Below, in pieces: positions 8,501 through 15,476 of a stretch of DNA of 64,000 nt (positions within the stretch are counted from its first letter, which is position 1; every line of letters begins with the position of its first letter). The stretch covers positions 62,001 to 126,000 of the forward strand of contig JACVCD010000009.1 in NCBI GenBank assembly GCA_016742275.1. Reading direction: 5' to 3'. The notes beneath the pieces were generated by a model. The model made no database searches. It saw nothing but the letters and a program-made list of their open reading frames with translations, and was not told where the DNA came from. Source of the stretch: Gemmatimonadaceae bacterium. GTDB lineage: Bacteria; Gemmatimonadota; Gemmatimonadetes; Gemmatimonadales; Gemmatimonadaceae. Both the position numbers and the translations under genes were made by a program.

Positions 8501-9069
8501 TCGGCGAAGGCTGGTTCTACCAGAGCGAGGATCTGCTGGGTGATACCAAGCTGCGTCGCTTCACACATCCGGTGGATTTTGACACCAAAGTGCGGCGTCG
8601 TGGTACAGGCAACGCGCCTGGACCGGCCGGCTTTGCGGTGAAGGAGGAGTACGCGATGTGGGCGCACGCCGAAGACCTGGCCAAGACGGTGGCCAAGGGT
8701 GGACGCGTCGGCGTCGGCAGCCACGGCCAGTTGCAGGGACTCGGCATGCACTGGGAGTTGTGGCTCATTCAGTCGGGCGGCATGAGTCAGCACGATGCAC
8801 TGCGCGCGGCCACGATCGTGGGCGCCGAAGCCATCGGGCTCGACAAGGAAGTGGGCTCGCTTGAAGTGGGCAAGTACGCTGACTTGCTGGTGCTCGATCA
8901 GGATCCGCTTGTGAACATCCGCAACAGCAACACCATTCGCATGGTGATGGTGGGCGGCAAGCTGTATGACGGCAACACGCTGGATGAGTTGCACCCGCGT
9001 CAGCGGCCGCTTGCGCGACAGCCGTGGAGCTACACGGTTCCGGTTGCGGGGGCGGGTATTCGCAACTAG
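5512..9069 (+). CDS. Exported TolB-type propeller fused to amidohydrolase
   Basis: A 1185-residue exported enzyme. The N-terminus is a signal peptide (ending near VAPEALAQ). Residues ~60-690 hold repeated TolB/WD40-like blades with the SPDGK motif (for example FSPDGKKVVFVSDRSG and WSPDGKSLAYV). A Lys/Asp/Thr-rich charged linker (~698-745) leads to an amidohydrolase domain; the GKVIMPGMVDTHYHPQ motif at ~815-825 supplies the HxH metal ligands of the superfamily. The C-terminus has the usual GSLEVGKYADLLVLDQDP signature. Start set by CAGGAG seven bases before ATG 5512. Such fusions are common in Gemmatimonadota and other soil bacteria; the substrate is unknown (cyclic amides or dipeptide-type substrates are typical). 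Stands alone, ending before a family B repeat. Confidence 0.93.
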   Translation: MSLRPPTRSRRAGPSLSARLATMGALAVLSTALVAPEALAQAPAAPGGPNAGLPLKVARTHTFTTSKGTWMSVDVSPDGQTLVFDLLGDLYTMPVAGGKATPLTQGMAYDVAPRFSPDGKKVVFVSDRSGGDNVWIMSLDKKDTTQLTKGNNNLYVSPEWTPDGKYVVASRSGGLGGTSKLWMYHVDGGAGVPLSTQPATPATQKQLGAAFGKDPRYMWFARRTGDWQYNAIGPQYQLAVWDRDNGRVSQMTTRFGSGARPALSPDGKWLVYVTRFETKTGLILRNLETQQEEWLAFPVQRDDMESRAPMDAYPGYTFAPDSRTVIVSYGGEIWRVPVDKSAPTKIPFEAEVKLEMGPEVKFAYAIDTAATFTARQIRDVQPSPDGKSLAFVALARVYVMNFADMKPVRVTTANTGEFNPVWSPDGKSLAYVTWEDARGGQIMRADRDTRGAWRSRALTGMSGLYTDLVWAPTGTRIVASRAAAREMQEAGGAFFGPAASELIWIPSAGGVPTMIMPAGGMTAPHFTKDTSRIYAYSFGGGLQSFRWDGTDIQTHLRVTGPMPPNAGNLDGALVAKEAQFNFGGRAARPSSQGMHLDDGHDMEPTPSAPPASLIVMSPTGDQALATVGMDLYVVTVPVVGASAATVSVASPANAAVPVKKLNTVGGEFGTWSGDGRKIHWGLGNALFTYDLDRAKVVEDSLKAEDKRKATLRADTTKAVKDSITRADSIAKADTTKKEPPGYKAQETRIAVSGTRDQSKGVVVFRGAKTITMKGKEIIENADIVVRDQKIVAIGPRGSVTIPEGARTFDVAGKVIMPGMVDTHYHPQWLTPNIHNTQTWQYLATLAYGTTTTRDPQTATTDFLTYSDRVESGDMIGPRIYTTGPGVFSAEPVRDLAHAREILTRYAKYYDTKTLKMYMSGNRQQRQWIIMAAKELGIMPTTEGGLDQKLNLTHGIDGYPGIEHTLPITPKFDDIFEWYKATQVVNSPTLIVEYGGPFGEGWFYQSEDLLGDTKLRRFTHPVDFDTKVRRRGTGNAPGPAGFAVKEEYAMWAHAEDLAKTVAKGGRVGVGSHGQLQGLGMHWELWLIQSGGMSQHDALRAATIVGAEAIGLDKEVGSLEVGKYADLLVLDQDPLVNIRNSNTIRMVMVGGKLYDGNTLDELHPRQRPLARQPWSYTVPVAGAGIRN

Positions 9070-9087
9070 TTGCCAAGTCGTACTTAC

Positions 9088-9167
9088 AACTCAAGACCGT
9101 AAACTCAAAGCTCAGAACTTACCGGACTATCGGTCGGTTCTGAGCTTTGAGTTTCAAGTCTTGAGTT
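9088..9167. repeat. Long intergenic inverted repeat, family B copy 1
   Basis: An ~80-bp near-perfect hairpin between convergent genes. Left arm AACTCAAGACCGTAAACTCA continues AAGCTCAGAAC; the right arm is its complement, CTGAGCTTTGAGTTT...CTTGAGTT. The loop region ACCGGACTATCGGTC is itself a small dyad. Copy 2 is at 31416-31503 with the same core. Confidence 0.8.
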
Positions 9168-9172
9168 CGGAG

Positions 9173-9715
9173 TCAGGGAACGATCACGCCGGTTTCGTCG
9201 ACCATGAAACGTCCACCGGGTTCAATCAGCTGTCGGTAGAGAATTGACGGTCTGCTCGCTCGGAGTTGCTTGGCAATCGCCAGGTCGGTGATGTCCAGCT
9301 CGATGTGGTCGCGCATGCGTCGCACGGAGGAGCGTACCGGTGTGGTGCAATCGAGCATCGGTTGTTCGCTATCACGGCATAAGTAGAGCGCGGTAGCGCG
9401 AAGCACGCTGCGATCATCTTTGGCCGTGAGCGCAGTGTCTGAACGCAATACGAGTGTGATGGATGTGCGACCATTGAAGGTCATCTTCCAAGCATAGAAT
9501 CCATGTTCTGATGGATCGGGCCGCTTCACATGTATGTAGGTTGGCGGTAGCACCACGAGGGTGTGGTCGATGAAGACCTTGGTCTCCCGATCACGGTCAG
9601 CGACCGGTACAGACTGGTTCCAGTACACTCCCTCCTTTCGCAGACCCTGAGCGTGGGCCACGGTGCCAAGACTGAGCCATGCGCACAGTGTCGCAGCTGC
9701 AAGTGTGCGACTCAT
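9173..9715 (-). CDS. Exported protein of unknown function, coupled to the upstream 669-residue gene
   Basis: A 180-residue protein with a clear signal peptide (MSRTLAAATLCAWLSLGTVA, cleavage near AHAQ). The mature part is predicted beta-rich at first and then helical; it contains a Cys pair (YLCRDSEQPMLDC) that could form a disulfide. I recognise no family. Its ATG overlaps the stop of the 669-residue exported protein in an ATGA tetranucleotide (9712-9715), so the two are translationally coupled and probably act together. Confidence 0.7.
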   Translation of the reverse strand: MSRTLAAATLCAWLSLGTVAHAQGLRKEGVYWNQSVPVADRDRETKVFIDHTLVVLPPTYIHVKRPDPSEHGFYAWKMTFNGRTSITLVLRSDTALTAKDDRSVLRATALYLCRDSEQPMLDCTTPVRSSVRRMRDHIELDITDLAIAKQLRASRPSILYRQLIEPGGRFMVDETGVIVP

Positions 9716-11721
9716 TGGAGCAACTCAACCGTAGTTTGCTTGATCGCAGTGCGACCGTCGCGCGTTTGCATGCTGATATCGATGGTATACTGGCCGGGTC
9801 TGAGCGGGCCAAGGTCAAGAGTGATCGCACGCATTTGCGCGGGCACAGGACCCTGCAGTGTCGTCAATCCGCCTCGCCCTTCGTGATCGCGCCAACGTAC
9901 CTCAATCCCTTGGGTGGGATCGCTCAATACTCCTGCCGCTATTCCGAGGCGCCGCAAGAGGCCAGCGCTCGCCGTGGGAACGATGCGCAGCATGATTTGC
10001 GCGCTATCGCCAGGGCGCGTGTTGTAGCTCTCCCAGTAGAGCGTCACGCGGCGATTGACGGAGCCCAATGCGCGGGATGGCTGCAGCCACTGCAGCAGAG
10101 TGTCGGTGGGAACTGCCACCTGCTCGGCGCTCAGTGGAGTGAGGATCGCCACATCGGATAGTGCCAGTTCGTTGGGGGCAAGGACCGCGAGTGGGGCCGG
10201 CGGTGCGTATCCGAATCGTGCGCGTGCATCCAGCCCGCTTGGTGTTGCGCCAATGGCTTCAATTGCGAGTATTACCGGCGCGCCCGACAGCTGGCCACGC
10301 AGGCGAACCGCATCACCGCTCCGTTTCGTCTGCTGGTCGAGTGACTCGACATGTTCGGGGCCTGTCGAGGCGAGCAACATGATGTCGAAATCGTCTGGTC
10401 GGCGGCGCAGAGTCGGATGTGAAAGATTGAGAGCAGATATCACCTCCACATGCGACTGTCGCCGAACGCTCACGGTTTGGCCGTCAGGTAGTTGCACCAA
10501 ACGACGAGCTGGTCGAAAGTGTTCCTGAGGCCACCAAACGGCAGCTGGAGCGCCGGTGGAATCTTCGCGGGCCAGCTGCCAGTCCAACGCGGATGCGCTG
10601 AACGGCGCCAAGGTCGCACGCCAAGTGGGAAGCGTGTGCAGTCGATCCAGTGCATACTCGAGTGTGGAGTAGGGCGGGGATGGTGGGGCGCGACGGAAGT
10701 CCATGAGATATCGCGCGTGTTCACGCTCCGAAGCCATTCCAAGCCAAGCCCGATACGTGGGCCAGCCATAACGCACAAGCACTTCTGCGACAGCTGCACC
10801 GCCGCGTTGAACGTCGAATGGCAGGCGTTCGTCTTGCGTAATTGCCTGCCTCAATGCGATCTCGGTCCGTCGCGCATCCTGCTCAACCCGCCGAGCATTG
10901 CCTGGCTGTCGCCATAGCGGATCGGAGAGCCACCAGAGCTGCGCATTCAAAGAATCGCGCTTGGCACAGTCGAATGCGCGATAGAGTCCTTGCTCTGCTG
11001 GCTGGAGCAATGCGCTGGCGTCTTCCCAGGCGCACCGTGTGCTGTCAGGCATCGTGCGTCTCATACGCGCAAAGCTCGAGTCCGCGCCGAGCACAGCACC
11101 TGTGCGAGCTTGCACCAGTCCCACGAGCGCCGCGCACCACCATGCTTCTGCTCTGCAGCGTACGGCTGCGCCAAGTGCTCCGGTCGTGTCACGCGCATCG
11201 AGGGAGAAGCGAACCACTTGTCCCGCGAGCCAAGAGTGAGAGGGTGCCGCTTCGTACGCCGTTACAAGTGCGGTCAACAACTGCGCGCGCCTGGCAGCGA
11301 TTGCGGGCCGAAAGGATTGACGCAATGCACTGTCCTTCCAGACACTCTCGTCTTCGCCCTCGTCAGGCGGTGAGGCGAGCAGCCAAGTCGGGCACCATAG
11401 ATGAGAAGTAATGCCACCAATTGGCGCGTAGAGTCGTCCGGGGAACGGCCACACAGACGGCCATCGCAGGTACTCGACTTCATCGAAGTACTCAAGATGG
11501 CAATGTAGAAGCGGGTGGCGCTGTACGAAATGCTCATAGGGAATGCGCATTCGCCGATACTCTTCGCTGTCGCGCCACGCACGCTGCCACGAGGCCTGGA
11601 ATTCGCTCACCATGAACATGAGGCGCGGATCGGGCGATGTCTCATGCGCCTGTGCAGGCAGGTCCGATATTGGAAGCCACAGCACAGACAATAGAGCGTA
11701 CAGGAGAGTCTGAATTCGCAT
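9712..11721 (-). CDS. Exported protein of an unrecognised two-copy family (copy 1)
   Basis: A 669-residue protein with an N-terminal signal peptide (MRIQTLLYALLSVLWLPISD, cleavage near AQAH). Start at ATG 11721, preceded by GAGG. The middle is helical and repeat-like (TPR-like by eye); the C-terminal ~200 residues are beta-rich. It is a clear paralogue of the protein at 41778-43694. Shared landmarks are C(4)WWC, RCxW, a further Cys before an Asp/Asn-rich helix, PLWxxPGN, RYGWP, and a C-terminal xYWExY followed by LRRLG/MQRLG. The conserved Cys residues suggest disulfides in the periplasm. No enzyme motif is visible. Coupled to the 180-residue gene downstream. Confidence 0.75.
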   Translation of the reverse strand: MRIQTLLYALLSVLWLPISDLPAQAHETSPDPRLMFMVSEFQASWQRAWRDSEEYRRMRIPYEHFVQRHPLLHCHLEYFDEVEYLRWPSVWPFPGRLYAPIGGITSHLWCPTWLLASPPDEGEDESVWKDSALRQSFRPAIAARRAQLLTALVTAYEAAPSHSWLAGQVVRFSLDARDTTGALGAAVRCRAEAWWCAALVGLVQARTGAVLGADSSFARMRRTMPDSTRCAWEDASALLQPAEQGLYRAFDCAKRDSLNAQLWWLSDPLWRQPGNARRVEQDARRTEIALRQAITQDERLPFDVQRGGAAVAEVLVRYGWPTYRAWLGMASEREHARYLMDFRRAPPSPPYSTLEYALDRLHTLPTWRATLAPFSASALDWQLAREDSTGAPAAVWWPQEHFRPARRLVQLPDGQTVSVRRQSHVEVISALNLSHPTLRRRPDDFDIMLLASTGPEHVESLDQQTKRSGDAVRLRGQLSGAPVILAIEAIGATPSGLDARARFGYAPPAPLAVLAPNELALSDVAILTPLSAEQVAVPTDTLLQWLQPSRALGSVNRRVTLYWESYNTRPGDSAQIMLRIVPTASAGLLRRLGIAAGVLSDPTQGIEVRWRDHEGRGGLTTLQGPVPAQMRAITLDLGPLRPGQYTIDISMQTRDGRTAIKQTTVELLQ

Positions 11722-11767
11722 GAATGCCTCGACTGGCTTATGGCACGACACTGCATTCTGTACTCAG

Positions 11768-11826
11768 AACCCAAAACTCAAACCCACAACCCGGAACCGA
11801 TCACTCCCGGGTTGTAGGTTCAAGTT
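11768..11826. repeat. Intergenic inverted repeat related to family B
   Basis: A ~59-bp hairpin with arms CTCAAACCCACAACCCGG and CCGGGTTGTAGGTTCAAG around an ~11-base loop. It has the same placement (gene 3' end) and an AACTCAAA-like flank as family B but a different core, so I list it as a relative, not a copy. It lies just downstream of the DPP-IV-like gene. Confidence 0.55.
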
Positions 11827-11861
11827 GATAGCACTGCATCACTACGGTTTTTTCCGAGGAA

Positions 11862-14069
11862 TTACTTCGGCCCGATCAAGTACTCCTTCGGCGGCGTGGC
11901 GCCCATGAGGTGCAGCACGAAGTAGTCCCAGCGACGGCGCATCATGTAGTTCGACGCAGCACCGAAACCATGCGCGGCGTTCGGAATCATCAGCAGGTCG
12001 AAATCCTTGCCGGCCTTGATCAGTGCGTCGACGACGAGGTACGTGTTGTCGGGCGGCACATTGTCGTCGAGCGTACCATGCGCGAGCATCAGCTTGCCCT
12101 TGAGATTCTTGGCCAGCGTCTGGTTGGCTTCGGCGTCGTAGTTGTCGCTGTTGCCCTGCTTTGTCAGCAAGCCGTGATAGCGCTCGCCCCAGTCATCTTC
12201 GTAGTTGCGATTGTCGTGATTGCCCGACTCGGCGATGCCGACCTTGAAGAAGTCCGGGTAACGGAACATCGCACCGGCCGTGGCAAAGCCGCCGCCCGAG
12301 TGCCCCCAGATGCCGACCTTGTCGAGATCGATGAACTTGTAGCGACCAGCCAGTTCCTTCATCGCCGCGATCTGATCGGGCAGCGTGTTGTCACCCATGC
12401 GGCCGTAGTAGGCATCATGGAATGTCTTGGAGCGCGACGGATTGCCGGTGCCATCAATGGCCACGACAATGAATCCGAGTTCGGCCAGCGCTTGATTGTC
12501 GCGCGTGGCAGCGGTGAACTGACGGCCACCAACCGAACCGCCCTGCGGGCCCGGGTAGATGTAGTTGATGATCGGATACTTCTTCGTGGAGTCGAGATTG
12601 ATCGGCGTCCACATGAGACCATGCAGGTCCCACTTGCCATCGCGATCCTTGGTCACGATGCGCGTGGGGGGCTTCCAGCCGGTCGCGGTGAGCTTGCTGA
12701 TGTCGCCTTCTTCGAGTGAGGCAATGAGCTTGCCCGTTTTGGCATCGCGCAGCACCGCTACCTGCGGCTTGTCAGGACGCGACCAGCTATCCACGAAGCG
12801 CAGGCCATCGGGCGAAAGCGACGTGTTGTGATCACCGTCTTCCGGCGTGAGCAGCGTGAGCTTCTTGCCGTCCATGCCGATGCTGTAGAGGTGACGGAAG
12901 TAGGGATCGCGTCCCTTCTCCTTGCCAGCGGCCACGAACCAGATGGTGCGCGTCTTGGCATCGATGCGCTCCACATTCAGCACCGTGCCTTCGCCGGTTG
13001 TGATCTGATTCTTGAGCTGACCGGTGGTGAGGTCGTACAGATAGAGCTGGCCCCAGTCATCACGCTCGGAGAACCACAGCACTTCATTGCTGGCCGGCAA
13101 CACACGCCAGTTCTGTTCGCCGTCGCCGCTTTCAAACTGCGTCTTCACCTCTTCGCGCAGCACCTGACGCACATCACCAGTGTTGGCGTCGGCCACACGC
13201 AGCGTGGCAATCTTGTGGTCGCGTGAATTGGAGAGGAACGCGACCTTGCTGCCGTCGGGGAACCACTCGGTGTCCGAGAGACGACCACCACAGGCGATGT
13301 GATCGCAGACGGAGCTGCGATGATCATCCTGCGGCATCTTGAAGCGCACGACACGCGGCGCAGTTCCGGAGAGATCGACCACGACACGCTCGATCATGGT
13401 GATCGCACTGTCGCCGGGCAGGGGATACTTCCACTGCATCAATTCCGGATGGCCGACCTTGTAGCGCACGAGGTACATCTCACCCGTCTTGCGCTGATCC
13501 TGCTGGAAGGTGGCGATCTTCTTCGAGTCGGGTGACCAGAGCAGGATGGCGCGATCCGAATGCACCCAACCGGCGTTGTCCGTGGCGTAGCCAAAATCCT
13601 TCACGCCGTCGGTGGTCACCTGCGTTTCGGTATTCGTGGCGACATCGCGCACCCACAAATTCCAGTCCCGCACGAAGGCGGCCTTGGTGCCGTCGGGCGA
13701 AAGGACTTCGGGACGACGTCCACCACGCGCGGCGCCCGGTGGGCCACCAGCCGGTGCTGCAGGAGCAGGCGGGCAGGCCGCCGGAGTGGTCACGCAATTG
13801 GTCTTCTGACCGCGCGCGTCCACGAGGATCAACGGCGATGAACCGTCGGGCTGACGGACGCGATAGGTGAACTTGCCGTCGGGCAACCACGAGGGCGCCA
13901 CACCCGTGTTGGACACGAGATTCTGCGTGTTAAAGCCGAGGAATTTCTCGGCTTTTGCATAGTCGGCGGCGGTTACCACGCGCGCCTGTGCGGCGAGCGT
14001 GGATGTGGCAAGAAGGGAGGCGGCGACAGCGAGCGTCGCCCGGACGGCAGGAACAGAATGTCGATGCAT
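11862..14069 (-). CDS. Exported dipeptidyl-peptidase IV-like serine peptidase (S9)
   Basis: A 735-residue exported prolyl-oligopeptidase-family enzyme. A signal peptide (to about ATSTLAAQA) is followed by a DPP-IV N-terminal propeller (SPDGTKAAFVRDWNLWVRD; LWSPDSKKIATFQQD) and a C-terminal alpha/beta-hydrolase. The triad is visible: Ser in GIWGHSGGGFAT (~590), Asp in GTLDDNVPPDNT (~668) and His in NAAHGFG (~700). These enzymes release N-terminal dipeptides, typically X-Pro. A Pro/Ala/Gly-rich stretch (~100-120) interrupts the first blades. Start ATG 14069; alone, divergent from the OsmC gene. Confidence 0.94.
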   Translation of the reverse strand: MHRHSVPAVRATLAVAASLLATSTLAAQARVVTAADYAKAEKFLGFNTQNLVSNTGVAPSWLPDGKFTYRVRQPDGSSPLILVDARGQKTNCVTTPAACPPAPAAPAGGPPGAARGGRRPEVLSPDGTKAAFVRDWNLWVRDVATNTETQVTTDGVKDFGYATDNAGWVHSDRAILLWSPDSKKIATFQQDQRKTGEMYLVRYKVGHPELMQWKYPLPGDSAITMIERVVVDLSGTAPRVVRFKMPQDDHRSSVCDHIACGGRLSDTEWFPDGSKVAFLSNSRDHKIATLRVADANTGDVRQVLREEVKTQFESGDGEQNWRVLPASNEVLWFSERDDWGQLYLYDLTTGQLKNQITTGEGTVLNVERIDAKTRTIWFVAAGKEKGRDPYFRHLYSIGMDGKKLTLLTPEDGDHNTSLSPDGLRFVDSWSRPDKPQVAVLRDAKTGKLIASLEEGDISKLTATGWKPPTRIVTKDRDGKWDLHGLMWTPINLDSTKKYPIINYIYPGPQGGSVGGRQFTAATRDNQALAELGFIVVAIDGTGNPSRSKTFHDAYYGRMGDNTLPDQIAAMKELAGRYKFIDLDKVGIWGHSGGGFATAGAMFRYPDFFKVGIAESGNHDNRNYEDDWGERYHGLLTKQGNSDNYDAEANQTLAKNLKGKLMLAHGTLDDNVPPDNTYLVVDALIKAGKDFDLLMIPNAAHGFGAASNYMMRRRWDYFVLHLMGATPPKEYLIGPK

Positions 14070-14285
14070 CAGCGGTTGGGCTGTGGGGTGGGAACCGCTG
14101 AAAACTGGGGCCGTGCCGCGTCGATGGGAACGGTTGAGCGCGTTCGGGACAGGACGTCACGGAACTTCCGACGCCGCTTGCCATGGGCGGGTCCGGTGGC
14201 GAGCATGCAGGACTTCCCGTCGCGCGCCATGAATTTCTAGCGTGCGCATCGACGCGGCTTATCCCGATTTCCTGCTGAGGACCTC

Positions 14286-14717
14286 ATGATTCGCACTGGA
14301 TCCGCCGTCTGGAACGGCTCACTCAAGGACGGCAGTGGCACGGTGTCGGCGCCGAGCGGCGTCCTGAACAACACCCCCTACTCGTTCAAGCTGCGTTTTG
14401 AAGACGAGTCGGGCCAGAACGGCACCAATCCCGAAGAGCTCATTGCCGCTGCGCACGCGGGCTGCTTCAGCATGGCCCTCTCCGGTCAGCTTACCAAGAA
14501 CGGCTTCACGGCAGACGAGCTCCGCACGTCGGCGGCGCTGACGCTCGAGCAGAAGGATGGCGGGTTTGCCATCACGAAGGTGCATCTCACGCTCGAAGCC
14601 AAGATCCCCGGCATCACCGAAGCGCAGTTCCAGGAACTCGCCGGCAACGCGAAGGCGGGATGCCCGGTGTCGAAGGTGCTGAATGCGGAGATCACGTTGG
14701 CGGCGACGCTCGCGTAG
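14286..14717 (+). CDS. OsmC/Ohr-family peroxide reductase
   Basis: A 143-residue cytosolic thiol peroxidase of the OsmC type. Both redox Cys are present: AAHAGCFSMALS (~60) and AKAGCPVSKVL (~124), the paired positions used to reduce organic hydroperoxides. The N-terminal SAVWNGSLKDGSG strand and NPEELIAAAHAGC helix match the OsmC subfamily more than Ohr. RBS GAGG lies eight bases before ATG 14286. A family A inverted repeat follows the gene. Confidence 0.93.
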   Translation: MIRTGSAVWNGSLKDGSGTVSAPSGVLNNTPYSFKLRFEDESGQNGTNPEELIAAAHAGCFSMALSGQLTKNGFTADELRTSAALTLEQKDGGFAITKVHLTLEAKIPGITEAQFQELAGNAKAGCPVSKVLNAEITLAATLA

Positions 14718-14725
14718 CAGCTGGG

Positions 14726-14873
14726 AACAGTAAACAGCGGAAGCACAAACGGGCGGAAGCGAAAGCCCGGAAGCCAAACGACGGAAGCCATGAAGCGGAA
14801 CTCCGCCTCATGGCTTCTGCATCTTCGCTTCCGCGCGTTGGCTTCCGCCGTCTCGCTTCCGCTGTTCACTGTT
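14726..14873. repeat. Long intergenic inverted repeat, family A copy 2
   Basis: A ~148-bp hairpin opening AACAGTAAACAGCGGAAGC and closing GCTTCCGCTGTTCACTGTT. The arms contain several GGAAGC/GCTTCC units. Its core, GCCATGAAGCGG-aa-CTCCGCCTCATGGC, matches copy 3 apart from the two central bases. It sits between co-directional genes (OsmC and ArsR), and its right end abuts the likely ArsR -10 box. Confidence 0.8.
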
Positions 14874-14878
14874 ATATT
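14873..14878 (+). promoter_or_regulatory. Possible -10 box of the arsR-type gene
   Basis: TATATT directly follows the family A repeat and lies 42 bp before the chosen GTG start. No convincing -35 is visible, because that position falls inside the repeat's right arm. Confidence 0.35.
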
Positions 14879-14919
14879 CAAATGTGCGCATGCCTGTATG
14901 TCTCTCACCTGGAGTGTCT

Positions 14920-15252
14920 GTGGCTGCAAAGCATATGAGTCCCGAATTGCTGGAGATGGTCGCGGAGCGATTCAAGGCGCTCTCCGATCGGGCGCGCCTG
15001 AGCTTGTTGCAGGCGCTGCGTGGCGGACCGCTCACGGTGAATGAACTGGTCGAGGCCACGGGCATGGGGCAGGCGAATGTCTCGCGACATCTGGCGCTGC
15101 TTTTCACCAATGGTCTCGTCTCACGCGAACGTGACGGCGTCTACGTGCGCTACGCCCTGGCAGACAAGGATGTCATCAAGCTCTGTGAACTCGTCTGCGG
15201 TCGGCTGGAAAACGAGCTGAGCGACCGGCGCAAGGTGATTGCCGGTCGCTGA
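14920..15252 (+). CDS. ArsR/SmtB-family repressor
   Basis: A ~110-residue winged-helix regulator. The recognition region GPLTVNELVEATGMGQANVSRH followed by LALLFTNGLVSRERDGVYVRYAL is diagnostic of ArsR. The only Cys are near the C-terminus (KLCELVCGRL), a possible metal or thiol-sensing pair at alpha-5. GTG 14920 is favoured because GGAG lies seven bases upstream; ATG 14890 and ATG 14935 are alternatives. It converges with the DUF2892-RND-adaptor-TolC operon 23 bp away; its likely target is that operon's promoter at 21.2 kb, which carries an ArsR-like dyad. The target is inferred. Confidence 0.87.
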   Translation: MAAKHMSPELLEMVAERFKALSDRARLSLLQALRGGPLTVNELVEATGMGQANVSRHLALLFTNGLVSRERDGVYVRYALADKDVIKLCELVCGRLENELSDRRKVIAGR

Positions 15253-15275
15253 GGTCTCTGGTCAGGTGTTGTGAC

Positions 15276-15476
15276 TCAGGTGCGGCGACACCCGAACCAC
15301 CCGAGGCGCGCCAACAGCTTCTCCGGCAGGCAGAAATTCGTGAAGCTCGATTGCAGGAGATTGAATCCGACAAATGCCGTGAGCCAGAAGAACTTGTCCG
15401 ACACCATGAAGCCGAGGGTCACGGAAAGCAGCACCATGATGCCGGCCATGCGGCGAATGATCTTGTCGTTGCACAT
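15276..15476 (-). CDS. DUF2892 small membrane protein
   Basis: A 66-residue protein with two hydrophobic helices: MAGIMVLLSVTLGFMV, then FFWLTAFVGFNLLQSSFTNFC. The closing NFCLPEKLLARLG is characteristic of DUF2892 (YgaP-type membrane anchor). Its start overlaps the RND stop by one base (TGATG), making it the last gene of the efflux operon. Function unknown; relatives are often found with sulfur- or metal-responsive ArsR genes. Confidence 0.82.
   Translation of the reverse strand: MCNDKIIRRMAGIMVLLSVTLGFMVSDKFFWLTAFVGFNLLQSSFTNFCLPEKLLARLGWFGCRRT

Noticed and set aside
7360-8994. A 544-codon minus-strand open frame
   Set aside because: Antisense to the amidohydrolase domain, no signal peptide or known motif, and biased His/Arg composition.
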